From Paenibacillus profundus (GTDB lineage Bacteria > Bacillota > Bacilli > Paenibacillales > Paenibacillaceae), in NCBI RefSeq assembly GCF_021369635.1, contig NZ_JAJNBZ010000032.1:1-64000 (forward strand): 64,000 nt of DNA. The letters are read 5' to 3'. Positions 1 to 8,883 of this stretch are shown one piece after another (position 1 is the stretch's first letter; each line of letters begins with the position of its first letter). The notes under the pieces are model-generated. The model was not told the origin of the DNA and did no database searches. It was given only the letters and a program-made list of their open reading frames with translations. Both the position numbers and the translations under genes were made by a program.

Positions 1-208
1 TTTATTGCTGAAAGTCCTTGTGTAGCAAGGGCTTAGATTACTGCAAAATGCTCAATTAGGTGAAATATAATGCTCCCATAGGTTGAGACACGGCTAGCTA
101 CATCGCCGTATGACCAGTTATCGTCCGGAAATGACCGATTATCGAAAATCCATTTACAATAAGTCTCTTGGTTTTTATAGTGAATACGGATGAAAGGAAT
201 GAAGCGCA

Positions 209-649
209 GTGAAATTTGAAGTATCGATTGATCCATCTTGCAAAGAGCCGAAAATTATCATCCTAACCGACAAAATGACGGATGAAATAACTGATATCAT
301 GAAGATGCTTTCAGAATCCTCTACCGATTCATTAGCGGTGTTTTCGGAAAGAGGCGTTATCATCGTGGAATGCAGAAAAATCGTCAGAATTTATGCGGAG
401 AGAAAAAAGGTTTTTGTCCAGACCGCTCATGATACGTATACGGCTCGTTCAAGATTATATGAGCTTGAAGAAAAACTGGACAGTCAATTATTTGTCCGTA
501 TTTCAAATTCGGAAATCATTAATATTAAAATGATTATCAATATGGACATAAGTATTACCGGGACAATTGGGATCCTGTTAAAGGGCGACATTAAAACATA
601 TGCATCTCGCCGATACGTCTCAAAAATTAAAAAATTGTTAATAGGATGA
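209..649 (+). CDS. LytTR-domain DNA-binding protein
   Basis: A 146-residue protein whose C-terminal two thirds (about residues 45-145) match the LytTR DNA-binding domain: the pattern ending in SNSEIINIKMI then YASRRYVSKIKKLL is typical. There is no receiver domain, so it is a stand-alone LytTR regulator. Translation begins at GTG behind AAAGGAATGAAG. It is followed after 10 bases by a DUF3021 membrane protein and then an ABC exporter; LytTR-DUF3021 pairs are commonly linked to ABC-2 transporters in Bacillota, so it probably controls this operon. The inducing signal cannot be seen. Confidence 0.85.
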   Translation: MKFEVSIDPSCKEPKIIILTDKMTDEITDIMKMLSESSTDSLAVFSERGVIIVECRKIVRIYAERKKVFVQTAHDTYTARSRLYELEEKLDSQLFVRISNSEIINIKMIINMDISITGTIGILLKGDIKTYASRRYVSKIKKLLIG

Positions 650-659
650 GGTGATCAAC

Positions 660-1112
660 ATGTTGAAAAAACTATTGAGTCGAGCCGCTGGAGGGTTTGC
701 ATATGGTGTGTTAATCGGACAAGTGGTGCAAATAATCATCTCCCTCTCTTTGGGAGAAGGGAAGTTTATGCCAGTAATCTCAGACTTTCGATCGTTATTT
801 GAAAGTGAGATTACAGCTGTAATAGCACAAATGATATTGACAGGTATTATTGGTGTGGCTTTTGCTACGAGTTCTGTTGTATTTGACATTGCAAAATGGA
901 GCTTACTGAAGCAATACGTCGTACACTTTTGCATAACAGCGATTGTGTGGGTGCCGATTGTTATTATTTGCTGGATGCCAAAAACGTACAAGAGCATCCT
1001 CATTCTTGGTGTCAATTTTTTAGGGACGTATTTGATTACATGGTTCATCCAATACACGATTTCCAAAAAGGATATCCAAGAGATTAATGCTGCTATAAAG
1101 GCTGAAAAATGA
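660..1112 (+). CDS. DUF3021 family membrane protein
   Basis: About 150 residues with four predicted membrane segments (near residues 10-30, 48-75, 85-105 and 112-135) and a charged C-terminus. The pattern fits DUF3021, the usual partner of stand-alone LytTR regulators. The ATG at 660 has GAGGTGAT just upstream and is preferred over the in-frame GTG at 651. It probably restrains or senses for the LytTR regulator at the membrane; this comes from the family context, not from a visible active site. Confidence 0.8.
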   Translation: MLKKLLSRAAGGFAYGVLIGQVVQIIISLSLGEGKFMPVISDFRSLFESEITAVIAQMILTGIIGVAFATSSVVFDIAKWSLLKQYVVHFCITAIVWVPIVIICWMPKTYKSILILGVNFLGTYLITWFIQYTISKKDIQEINAAIKAEK

Positions 1113-1134
1113 TGAAAAGGCAGGCGATAAATCG

Positions 1135-1863
1135 ATGTCAATTGAAATAAAGGAACTGACGAAGCAGTATCAATCAAGAAAAGCGGTCGATCATTTCAGT
1201 CTCTCGATTCATACGGGTGAATTTTTTGCACTGCTTGGACAAAATGGTGCAGGCAAAACGACAACTATTAAGATGCTTTCATGTTTACTAACACCGACAA
1301 GTGGAGATGCACTACTACTTGGTGATAGTATTGTGACAAATTCAAAGGCTGTGAAGCAAAAAATCAATGTGTCACCGCAGGAAACGGCCGTTGCACCGAA
1401 TCTTTCTGTAAAGGAAAACCTTGAGTTTCTTGCAAGAATCTATGGTAGCAGTAAGCAACAATCACAAATGAAAGCTGTTGAGATGATGAAAGAATTTGGT
1501 CTAACAGAACGAGCAAAGAACAAAGCGAAAACATTGTCAGGCGGTATGCAACGACGTCTGAGTATTGCCATGGCGCTCATTTCCAATCCTGAAATACTCT
1601 TTTTAGATGAGCCAACACTTGGACTTGATGTTCGTTCAAGACGTGAACTATGGAAAGTGTTAAGTGGGCTTAAAGGAAAGATTACGATTATTTTAACAAC
1701 GCACTATTTGGAAGAAGCAGAAGCACTGGCTGACCGAATCGGTATCATGCACGGTGGGGAATTACATGCGCTTGGCACGGTGGATGAGTTGAAGGAAACA
1801 ACGGGACAATCTAATCTTGAAGATGTATTCCTTGCACTGACTGAGGAGGAGAGCGATGTATGA
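1135..1863 (+). CDS. ABC transporter ATP-binding protein
   Basis: A 242-residue ABC ATPase. Walker A GQNGAGKTT lies near residue 34, the signature LSGGMQRR near 132 and Walker B ILFLDEPTLGLD near 152, with the H-loop in TTHYLEEAE. It is the DrrA/CcmA-like type used by ABC-2 exporters. The stop overlaps the start of the permease gene (ATGA), so the two are translationally coupled. The substrate is unknown; relatives export drugs, peptides or lipids. Confidence 0.93.
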   Translation: MSIEIKELTKQYQSRKAVDHFSLSIHTGEFFALLGQNGAGKTTTIKMLSCLLTPTSGDALLLGDSIVTNSKAVKQKINVSPQETAVAPNLSVKENLEFLARIYGSSKQQSQMKAVEMMKEFGLTERAKNKAKTLSGGMQRRLSIAMALISNPEILFLDEPTLGLDVRSRRELWKVLSGLKGKITIILTTHYLEEAEALADRIGIMHGGELHALGTVDELKETTGQSNLEDVFLALTEEESDV

Positions 1864-2585
1864 GATATTTCGCATTTGCTTCACGTAATCGTAAAGAGAT
1901 TTTTCGAGATCCGTTGAATCTCTTATTCGGTATTGGACTGCCTGTTGTTATGATGTGGCTCTTTTCAATCATGCAGAAAAATATGCCGTTTGACCTTTAT
2001 AATATTGAAAAATTAACGCCGGGTATTATCGTTTTTAGTTTTTCATTTATTACGTTATTCTCAGGTATGCTGATTGGTCGAGATCGAAGCAGTTCGTTCT
2101 TAATGCGAATCTTTGCTTCTCCAATGTCGGCATCTGATTATATTGTTGGCTATGCATTTCCGCTATTACCGGTTGCCACCCTACAAATTATCGTTTGCTT
2201 TATTACAGCATTTTTCTTTGGCTTATCTTTTAATGCGAATATACTTCTTACAATCGTTGTACTGATTATCATTGCGATGTTTTATATTGGATTAGGTCTG
2301 CTGCTTGGCACTTACTTCACAGACAAGCAAGTTGGTGGGATTTTTGCCATCTTCATCAATATTACAACATGGTTAAGTGGCACATGGTTTGAACTAGACA
2401 TGATTGGCGGAGTGTTTAAAACAATTGCGTATGCTCTCCCATTTGCTCATGCGGTTGATGCAACACGAGCTGCTCTTGCCGGAGAATACGGTGATCTTGT
2501 AGTACCACTATTATGGGTGATTGGCTATACAATCGTCATATTTGTCATTGCGGTTACTGGTTTCAAGAAGAAAATGAAAAGCTAA
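1860..2585 (+). CDS. ABC-2 type permease
   Basis: A 241-residue membrane protein with about six transmembrane helices and an ABC-2 membrane domain, including the run GYAFPLLPVATLQ and a C-terminal FKKKMKS tail. It overlaps the ATPase gene by four bases and ends the LytTR-DUF3021-ABC operon, followed by a strong hairpin. A second, truncated permease of the same family lies at 4023-4478. Confidence 0.9.
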   Translation: MRYFAFASRNRKEIFRDPLNLLFGIGLPVVMMWLFSIMQKNMPFDLYNIEKLTPGIIVFSFSFITLFSGMLIGRDRSSSFLMRIFASPMSASDYIVGYAFPLLPVATLQIIVCFITAFFFGLSFNANILLTIVVLIIIAMFYIGLGLLLGTYFTDKQVGGIFAIFINITTWLSGTWFELDMIGGVFKTIAYALPFAHAVDATRAALAGEYGDLVVPLLWVIGYTIVIFVIAVTGFKKKMKS

Positions 2586-2703
2586 TTTTTTAATAAGGAC
2601 CTTTAAAAATGATCAAACTTTATTCAAAAGCTACACCAAATGCCTTTCTATGAAGAGAGGAGTCGCTCAACTAACGGAACACGTTTGTTTAATAAGTAAT
2701 TAA

Positions 2704-2760
2704 GAAAATAAGCTATTTGAACATATTAGTCATAGATAATATGTCAAACAGCTTATTTTT
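2704..2760 (+). terminator. Rho-independent terminator
   Basis: Long inverted repeat: AAAATAAGCTATTTGA pairs with TCAAACAGCTTATTTTT around an AT-rich inner stem. The right arm runs into a T tract. It closes the ABC operon and could act in both directions. Confidence 0.75.
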
Positions 2761-2986
2761 ATTGATTTCTTTAAAGTTAGCTCTTGACAACCTAGTCAAA
2801 TAAAGTATTTTCTTAGTGCTTAATCCTAGTTTATTGGTTTATTTGAAGAACTACATGCTACACGCGTATGTGCTTTCATTAAAATTGGAGAGGAAATTCG
2901 TCAGTTGGACCGTTCCTCACATTTTTGGAAGGTTCGTAACCTAATTGGTTAGGAACTAAATCATACATGAAAAGAGGAGATTCAAA
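2761..2986 (+). other. Intergenic region with possible promoter and gene remnant
   Basis: A TTGACA box occurs near 2788 with a weak TATTTT about 16 bases on. One frame between about 2846 and 2951 reads as a short protein-like piece with no start (HATRVCAFIKIGEEIRQLD and following residues), possibly the tail of a lost gene. I could not assign it to a family. Confidence 0.25.
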
Positions 2987-3271
2987 ATGACTCATTTTGC
3001 ATTACAGTTTTTTATTGGTAAAAGTATGAACCATGCATTGATGTTAGCTGATCAACTAAAAGAACACACTGAGTCAAAAGGATTAGAGGAAATGGAGACA
3101 ATGTTTTTTGAGTTATCTGAGCGATACAAATCGTTTCTTAACCAAAAGGGAAATATAGACAAGTCTCTTGTAATTGACAATCCATCTGGCGACCTAATGA
3201 AAACAAGTGTGTCCGAAATAGTTCCCCATAAAAACAAGGGCTTAGCGTACAATCATTTCCGCGTAATGTAA
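2987..3271 (+). CDS. Hypothetical small protein
   Basis: A 94-residue reading frame with a good ribosome site (AAAAGAGGAG) seven bases before the ATG. The sequence is mostly helical and charged (residues 18-55), with no recognisable motif, signal peptide or membrane segment. I do not recognise the family. It stands alone between the ABC operon terminator and a minus-strand DUF1697 gene. The ribosome site is the main reason to keep it; it could also be the remains of a longer protein. Confidence 0.4.
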   Translation: MTHFALQFFIGKSMNHALMLADQLKEHTESKGLEEMETMFFELSERYKSFLNQKGNIDKSLVIDNPSGDLMKTSVSEIVPHKNKGLAYNHFRVM

Positions 3272-3424
3272 TTATGGCTCGGTCGCTATTTATTTACATA
3301 AATACCCGTCTACTATGTGGGTGGTGTCAGCTTTGATGATACAGGAACTTAGAAAAAAGCCAGAAAGAAAACGATTTGGACAACTACCACGGTTGCCCTA
3401 TGCCTGAGGCATATCGTAAATGAC

Positions 3425-3976
3425 TTACTTCTCCTCAGCTTGAACTTGCATAAGTTCGTATATTTTGCGAGTTGTATTTACATTCCTGACTGTCATTTGT
3501 TGATATATCGTTGACCTAGCAAGTTTCATCATACCGCTCTTGGTAACATTTTTTCTGTCAACCGACCATAGAATCGCTCCGGTAACGTATTTCACCGTAT
3601 CAAATTCTGGTTTGATGACCAGCTTATCAAGCACTGACTCATCATTGACATCATCCCATAAAAACAGCACATCACTTTTCATCTGTTGATCGTTTGTCCA
3701 TGAGTCCGGAAGGGAGTGCATGATTTTTTTAAAATCATCAAAACTACGGACCACAACTTTGATTTCTAATCCGAAGTCTGCATGTATAGCCTCTTCCAGA
3801 ATGTGTGATATTTTTGTTCTTGATTGGCTATTGTCTGTAAAAATGATATTACCTGAATTGATATATGTCACTACAGAGTTCATACCCACTCGTTCAAAAG
3901 CTTTTTTAAGCAACTTCATGTCCATTTTATTTTTTCCACCAACATTGATTCCCCGAAGCAGTGCGATATAGACCAT
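3425..3976 (-). CDS. DUF1697 domain protein
   Basis: A 183-residue protein matching DUF1697 across its length: it begins MVYIALLRGINVGGKNKM and carries the typical YINSGNIIF run near residue 39. The chosen ATG at 3976 follows AGGGGG; upstream in-frame codons to 4159 overlap a plus-strand ABC fragment and are not used. The family is widespread and of unknown function. It lies head to head with a truncated ABC-2 permease, so its arrival may be linked to loss of that gene's 5' part. Confidence 0.85.
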   Translation of the reverse strand: MVYIALLRGINVGGKNKMDMKLLKKAFERVGMNSVVTYINSGNIIFTDNSQSRTKISHILEEAIHADFGLEIKVVVRSFDDFKKIMHSLPDSWTNDQQMKSDVLFLWDDVNDESVLDKLVIKPEFDTVKYVTGAILWSVDRKNVTKSGMMKLARSTIYQQMTVRNVNTTRKIYELMQVQAEEK

Positions 3977-4022
3977 GATTATCCCCCTATCAATAACATT
4001 AAAAAAAATTGTTTCTACATAA

Positions 4023-4478
4023 ATGCACAAAACCATTATAAATACAACGTTTCCGCTTTTGCCGTTTGCAATGTTCCAATGTGCCGTTTGCTTTGTTACT
4101 GCCATTATCGTTGGCCTGTCTGTCAGTGTAAATATTCTGATTGCTATCATTGCACTCATTCCCGTTTCTTTACTTTTTATAAGTATCGGCTTGCTGATGG
4201 GAAGTGTTCTTTCGAGTAATCAGATGAACGGCGCTGGTGCGATTCTCACCAATGGGGCTTTATGGCTTAGTGGCGCACTGTTCCCTCTCGACACAATAGG
4301 TGGAGCGTTTAAGACGGTATGCTATGCACTTCCGTTTGTTCACTCAGTGGATATGGTAAAGTATGCTCTATCTGAAAATAATTCACCTATTCTTTCACAC
4401 GTTTGGTGGGTGTTGGGATACGCAGTCATTATTTTTATCATTGCGGTTATCCTTTTCAAGAAAAAAATGAAAGGCTGA
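4023..4478 (+). pseudogene. ABC-2 permease, C-terminal fragment
   Basis: About 150 residues aligning with roughly residues 95-241 of the permease at 1860-2585: FPLLPFAMFQCAVCFVTA here against FPLLPVATLQIIVCFITA there, and the same FKKKMK tail. The N-terminal 90 or so residues and any ATPase partner are missing. No good start site precedes the homologous part, so this looks like debris from a duplicated exporter cut by the incoming DUF1697 gene. Confidence 0.8.
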
Positions 4479-4482
4479 TTTC

Positions 4483-4590
4483 TTCGTAGAGCAATACAGT
4501 ACCGTCCTGCCGTTCCTACTCGGCGGAGCAGTATACCTGCTTGCGGCGGTGGGTCTTACCATCTACCTGATGTATCAGTACAGGCGTTAA
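4483..4590 (+). pseudogene. Tail of an FtsX-like permease (fragment)
   Basis: Thirty-five codons ending in a stop encode one transmembrane helix followed by a short basic tail (YLLAAVGLTIYLMYQYRR). This resembles the last helix of an FtsX-type or BceB-like ABC permease. The base composition is more GC-rich than the ABC fragment just before it, and a terminator follows at once. It is gene debris, probably brought in with the sigma-like fragment next door. Confidence 0.5.
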
Positions 4591-4596
4591 AAAGTA

Positions 4597-4634
4597 GGAA
4601 AGCCGGAGGCGCGGGCAATGTCTCCGGCTTTCCC
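4597..4634 (+). terminator. Hairpin terminator
   Basis: GGAAAGCCGGAG pairs with CTCCGGCTTTCC around a short GC-rich loop, directly after the FtsX-like fragment. The T tract is short (TTT), so it may be weak. Confidence 0.6.
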
Positions 4635-4696
4635 GTTGAACGGGTGCAAATTCCCGCCCATTCACGCCATGCAACAGGATTTCACGGTCTGTTGCC

Positions 4697-4852
4697 GACA
4701 TCATGGACAAGCAGGAAACCAATGATCGGATTCATCAGGCGTTGGCCGGTCTTTCCACAATACAGCGCCGGCGCATAAAGACTTATTTTTACAACGGGCT
4801 GATCTATCGCCAGATCGCGACAATAGAAAAAATCACCTGCATGGCAGTGTGA
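4697..4852 (+). pseudogene. Sigma-70-like region 4 fragment
   Basis: A 51-codon frame reads DKQETNDRIHQALAGLSTIQ and then YFYNGLIYRQIATIE, the end of an ECF-like sigma factor: the region 4 linker and first helices of the helix-turn-helix. The recognition helix is lost and replaced by unrelated residues and a stop. Such small sigma factors occur on conjugative elements and near lantibiotic genes of Bacillota, so this GC-rich patch is probably a relic of mobile DNA. Confidence 0.6.
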
Positions 4853-4866
4853 ACTGCAACCCTATA

Positions 4867-5259
4867 TGTGGACAGCAAAAAAAGCACTTCGTGCTTAAGC
4901 TGCTAAAAGATGGCTTCTGAACTCATCAGGAGTCATCACCTCTAATGTCCATTGGTATCGTTCTGAATTATAAAAGGAAACGTACCTGCCTCCTCAAAGA
5001 TTTTTTGTGGCATTTTCCCTTCCTTATGTGCATGCACCGCAGCCATTTTAAACGAAGGGGCATAGGTTATTGATTTCTCTGTTACGTGTAAGACGTTTGG
5101 ATTAGATTCTAACTGTCTGATCTGTTGCTCCGCAAAACGAAGTCTTCTTGTTGTAGGCTTCTTGCTGTCTGTAATTTCATCGACCTCGCTCTTATTAGTT
5201 ACACTCATTATAAACGCAAAGAACCCGTCTGGCAGAGGCACTTTTTTCAGAGTGTCCAT
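4867..5259 (-). mobile_element. IS3-family remnant
   Basis: On the minus strand, residues RFAEQQIRQLESNPNVLHV and SITYAPSFKMAA match the helix-turn-helix orfA protein of IS3-type elements. Further on, another frame gives FYNSERYQWTLEVM and TPDEFRSHLLAA followed by a stop at 4895, the end of an IS3-type orfB. The large middle part, with the DDE catalytic region, is deleted. A TGTGGACA end is visible at 4867. The element is dead. Confidence 0.65.
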
Positions 5260-5480
5260 CCTACGGGTTACAGTTCAAAGATTGATCAGAATGGTTTCTT
5301 TTCGTTTACTATAAAATATGACTTAGTAAATGAGCCCATCTCCGTTGTTTGGAAGCTGCTTAATTTCCAATTTCTAAGGGGATGGGCTATAAGAATGCCT
5401 GTTAAAGGCCATGTAGGTACATTGAATTATGTTCTCTTATAAAGCACAATCGTCCGCTAACTCCTCTGTCTCTTGATGCC
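5260..5480. other. Intergenic region
   Basis: No supportable gene. Short open frames on both strands lack ribosome sites and family resemblance. It separates the IS3 remnant from the DcuC-type gene. Confidence 0.4.
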
Positions 5481-6851
5481 TTATGTGAAAAAGATGAACG
5501 ATAAGATAAAGCAAGAGACGATCCCGACCAGAATCGGCACGGATGTGCGTTTGACGATCTGTATCGGGTTGACCTTAATAATCGAAGCAACGACGATGAT
5601 GACCGCCGCCACCGGCGATATGGAACGAACCAAGTTCGCAATCAACTGCATCGGCAGCGCGACCATAACGCCGTTTATGCCGAGTTTCTCTGAAATTTCC
5701 GGGATGATGTTGATCACGGAGTAGAAAACGGCCAAGCCGCTTCCGCTGATGAAGGTGATCAAGCCCTCAACGCCCGCGAAGGTGAGCATCAGGATAACGC
5801 CTGCACCTTCGATGTGTCTAACCGATTCGATGAGCATATCAATGATGCCCATCGACTTCAAGCCTTCGACCAGCATGCCTGCTGCTACGAGGAGTGAGAC
5901 AACTTGTGCCAATCCGGTGCCCATACCGGTGAAGAAAATCGAGAGCTGCTTGGAGGTTTCTTTGAAGGAACCTTTGCGGATAATCTCGATTATAAGGGCG
6001 ATGGCCATACAAATGAACGTAATTTCCACCAACCCGAGCTTGACACTCGTTATGATTAAACCAAATAACAATACGAGAATGAGCGGCAAAATCGGCAGCA
6101 AACCGTAGTAGGCCGGCGGCAAATCGTTCTTCACGACAAGCTTCTCGTCGTTGATCTCCTGCTGGAGCGTGCCCTGCTGCCGCTTATCCATATACTTCTG
6201 CCAGAAATAGTGAACGACCGCCATGATAAGAAGCACAGGAATCGAAATCTTGGCATGGTAGGAGAAGACATATTCAACAAGGTTTATGCCTAGATTCTCC
6301 GCCGCGACGACGCTGTCCGCTCCAAGGGGCGTCGGCATAATCGTAGCCGTCGTTGCAATGATAGCGCCGGCCGTCAGCGAGGACATGCCCGTATTTTTCA
6401 ATACCGGATACAGCGTTGCCATAAGCAGGACCGCCAAGCTGGATGCGCTCGGCACGACGAGAGAAAGCAAGTTGCCAAGCAGGAAGACGATAGGCACGAG
6501 AATGTACTGCGATTTGATGCGGCCAAGCGGCTTCGTCAACAGATGCACGGCAACATCACTGGCGCCGATATGCGTCATATAGCTGGAGAAACCGAACAAC
6601 ACCATGATCGTTAAACCGACACCGCCTAATTGTTTGACAAAGATCAGCCCGATTTGCTTGAACGGATCCAACAGGACAAGACCGGTGGAGTCCTCTGGCT
6701 TCAATACAGGGTGGCCAAGCAGCACGGCCGCGATCATGATCACGATACCGGCAGTGAGCAGCACGAATTTGGCGTCATAGTTTTTAGCGATTAAAAAACC
6801 AGTTGCAACAAGGAGAACTAAGCTAATGATAATCTCCAACACGTGGAACAC
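5481..6851 (-). CDS. DcuC-family C4-dicarboxylate transporter
   Basis: A 456-residue polytopic membrane protein with about 12 hydrophobic helices. Length and the pattern SLVVPSASSLAVLLMATLYP near residue 130 fit the DcuC family of anaerobic C4-dicarboxylate exchangers or related short-chain acid permeases. The start at 6851 is followed upstream by a region of some 400 bases with two large palindromes, so expression is probably under a dedicated repressor or activator not present in the window. The substrate cannot be told from sequence alone. Confidence 0.75.
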   Translation of the reverse strand: MFHVLEIIISLVLLVATGFLIAKNYDAKFVLLTAGIVIMIAAVLLGHPVLKPEDSTGLVLLDPFKQIGLIFVKQLGGVGLTIMVLFGFSSYMTHIGASDVAVHLLTKPLGRIKSQYILVPIVFLLGNLLSLVVPSASSLAVLLMATLYPVLKNTGMSSLTAGAIIATTATIMPTPLGADSVVAAENLGINLVEYVFSYHAKISIPVLLIMAVVHYFWQKYMDKRQQGTLQQEINDEKLVVKNDLPPAYYGLLPILPLILVLLFGLIITSVKLGLVEITFICMAIALIIEIIRKGSFKETSKQLSIFFTGMGTGLAQVVSLLVAAGMLVEGLKSMGIIDMLIESVRHIEGAGVILMLTFAGVEGLITFISGSGLAVFYSVINIIPEISEKLGINGVMVALPMQLIANLVRSISPVAAVIIVVASIIKVNPIQIVKRTSVPILVGIVSCFILSFIFFT

Positions 6852-6970
6852 GCTCCTTTTCTAAGATAGGGTTAAATCGCGTTGCGAAGCATTTCGAGCG
6901 CCCATTCGCGGAAAGTGAATGGAGTAGAACACAGAGCTATGAAATAACGGATATTTGCGATTTTCATATG

Positions 6971-6984
6971 TGTAACCGGTTACA
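6971..6984. promoter_or_regulatory. Palindromic operator 1 (TGTAACCGGTTACA)
   Basis: A perfect 14-bp palindrome upstream of the DcuC-type gene. The central CG and the length fit LacI/GalR-family operators. The same core recurs 255 bases away at 7233-7246, so the two could support looping. Confidence 0.6.
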
Positions 6985-7040
6985 TATCGAACGAAAGAAA
7001 TTCTTCATCCCAGACGTGAAACAAGAGGTGACTCCTATAT

Positions 7041-7220
7041 ATGACGATTACGGGCAATCCGTTTCCGCTTGGAACGGGCATGAAGAGGAACATGCGGTAT
7101 GATGCGTTTGCCGATGGAAAGGGTACCGGTTGGCATGTATTATTTCCTAACGGTTGTATTTCTATTACGGCTGACTTGCGCTCTATCGAGTCGTTCCCCA
7201 CGTCCTTCATTACGGTTTAA
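7041..7220 (+). CDS. Possible small protein between two operators
   Basis: A 59-codon frame starting with ATG ten bases after AGAGGTGA. It encodes a small soluble peptide (MTITGNPFPLGTGMKRN at the start) of no family known to me. A minus-strand frame overlaps it, so coding is uncertain. Lying exactly between two copies of the same palindrome, it could be a regulated small gene or chance. Confidence 0.22.
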   Translation: MTITGNPFPLGTGMKRNMRYDAFADGKGTGWHVLFPNGCISITADLRSIESFPTSFITV

Positions 7221-7225
7221 TTTCC

Positions 7226-7253
7226 TACATTGTGTAACCGGTTACACAATGTA
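7226..7253. promoter_or_regulatory. Palindromic operator 2, 28-bp perfect palindrome
   Basis: Half-site TACATTGTGTAACC followed by its exact reverse complement. It contains the same TGTAACCGGTTACA core as operator 1. The perfect extended symmetry makes a specific dimeric regulator very likely. Confidence 0.65.
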
Positions 7254-7506
7254 TTTATAGTTATAATACTGCCCATGTATTCGACTTGTCAATCAGCTAG
7301 CATTTGTAAATCGTGTGAAATGGGTGATAGTCGAACCAAGCATATGTAGGAAATTTCTCTTACATGTGTAGTATGTAGTTCTTCATATAAACCAATAAAT
7401 TGGGACTAAGCACTAATTGCTTTATTTTCTTCTTCTATACTGTCTTATGGTTATTTTCCAACATGAGCCTAATACTAATTCTCATGAGCTGATGATTTTT
7501 ATGTAT
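7254..7506. other. Intergenic region left of IS30
   Basis: No gene seen. Bases 7426-7470 recur in inverted, slightly diverged form at 9923-9966. Confidence 0.4.
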
Positions 7507-8585
7507 GACGGATTGTCAAGCCAAGTGCGACAGTTCACTCACGAATGATTCGTACGCCGTTTTCCACCCAAGACATTTTCTTGGTCGATTATTAATCAAT
7601 TCTATTGCATGTGAAAGTTCTTCCTCTGTGACCCTAGCAAAGTCATGTCCCTTGGGAAAGAACTCTCTGAGGAGCCCATTGGCATTCTCATTGGTTCCTC
7701 TTTGCCATGACGAATAGGGATCAGCGAAATAGACCTTAATCTTGTGCGAGGACTCAAGGTTTCGATGACAAGCAAACTCTTTCCCTCGATCCACGGTCGC
7801 CGTCTGAAACGTGGGTATAGGATAGGACTTAGCTACTTTATCAAATGCTTCTTCCATGGAAGAAGCGGTGCGATCAGGCATCTTCACCGCAAGATACCAG
7901 CGTGTCTTACGCTCTGCAAAGGTTGCCACACAAGCTTTGCTTCTACCACGGCTAGATACGACGGTATCGAGTTCCCAATGCCCAAAGCTCTCACGCTTTC
8001 GTACTTCCACGGGACGCTGGCTGATTGTTCTTCCGATATTGAATCGTCCGCGTGTTTCTGCTGGTTTGCGGCGTTTTCCTTTGTGTCGAAGAACTTCAAT
8101 GCTCCCTTGTACCAACAGGCCTGAGTACAGCTAGCGATAGATCGTTTTAAAGGATATACGGATGTCTGGATAGTCTTGTTTCATACGACCAGCGATCTGT
8201 TCAGGAGACCAAGTAGCCTCGAGTTTCTCCGTGATGTAATCGATTCGCTCAGGTGTATGCTTTCCTAAGTAACGGACAAGATTACGACGTTCCTCAGAGG
8301 CTATATGAGCAGCATTTGCCTTGTATTCGTTGGAAATATGATTGCGTTTCAACTCACGAGCAACACTCGAATGGTGTCGTCCTAGTTCCCTCGCTATGAC
8401 TCGGGTGGACCAGCCCTGGCTGTGCAGGAGCTCTAGCTTCCCCCGTTCGAACATGTTAAAATGTGAGTAACTCATGATTGATTCCTCCATGTAATGGTTG
8501 TTGTGGTGACTCCATTTTACACGAATCAATCATGAGCCATTTTTTTATTTAATGATAACTGTCGCACTTCATATTACAATCCGTC
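7507..8585 (-). mobile_element. IS30-family insertion sequence
   Basis: About 1.08 kb bounded by imperfect inverted repeats: GACGGATTGT and AAGTGCGACAGTT at the left, with their reverse complements at the right end. It carries one IS30-type transposase gene on the minus strand, broken by a stop codon. The insertion removed the 5' part of a Spo0E-like gene on its right side. Confidence 0.85.
7516..8475 (-). pseudogene. IS30-family transposase with in-frame amber stop
   Basis: The N-terminal part (8475 to 8131) has the IS30 helix-turn-helix (ARELGRHHSSVARELKRN); the C-terminal part holds the DDE core, with FGHWELDTVV, TVDRGKEFA and TNENANGLLREFFPKG. The two halves are in one frame, split only by a TAG codon after FKTIYR near 8133. 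The start at 8475 has GGAGG eight bases upstream. One base change would restore a full-length enzyme of about 320 residues; as read it is inactive unless the stop is suppressed. Confidence 0.88.
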
Positions 8586-8587
8586 GC

Positions 8588-8728
8588 TATGAAAAACATG
8601 ACGGTTTAATTGAAAAAATTGAAAGTATCCGGCTGGAATTAATGAAAGCAGCCAATGAAAAAAAGAGCTTTACTGACGATACTGTTGTGAGATTCAGTCA
8701 AGAGCTGGATTTTTATCCATTGTTGTAA
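8588..8728 (+). pseudogene. Spo0E-like aspartyl phosphatase remnant
   Basis: Directly after the IS30 right end one frame reads GLIEKIESIRLELMKAANEK and then VVRFSQELDFYPLL before a stop. The SQELD motif and the two-helix layout are those of small Spo0E-type phosphatases that dephosphorylate Spo0A~P to delay sporulation. The natural start is lost at the IS junction, so the gene is probably dead. Its presence supports a spore-forming host. Confidence 0.7.
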
Positions 8729-8883
8729 TGATGTGACTTCTTCTAAAACAATATCGAACATCAGCCAAGCTCTGTGAAGGCACTCGCTGATTACGATACT
8801 ACTCGCACAGATACATATGAGAAAACTTGGAATTACATTGGAATTACATGGATGAAGGCGTATTGAGCTGAAAGGAGAGAAGA

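Noticed and set aside
6980-7210. Minus-strand 76-codon frame between the two operators
   Set aside because: No ribosome site and it starts inside the palindrome; the plus-strand frame is slightly better supported.
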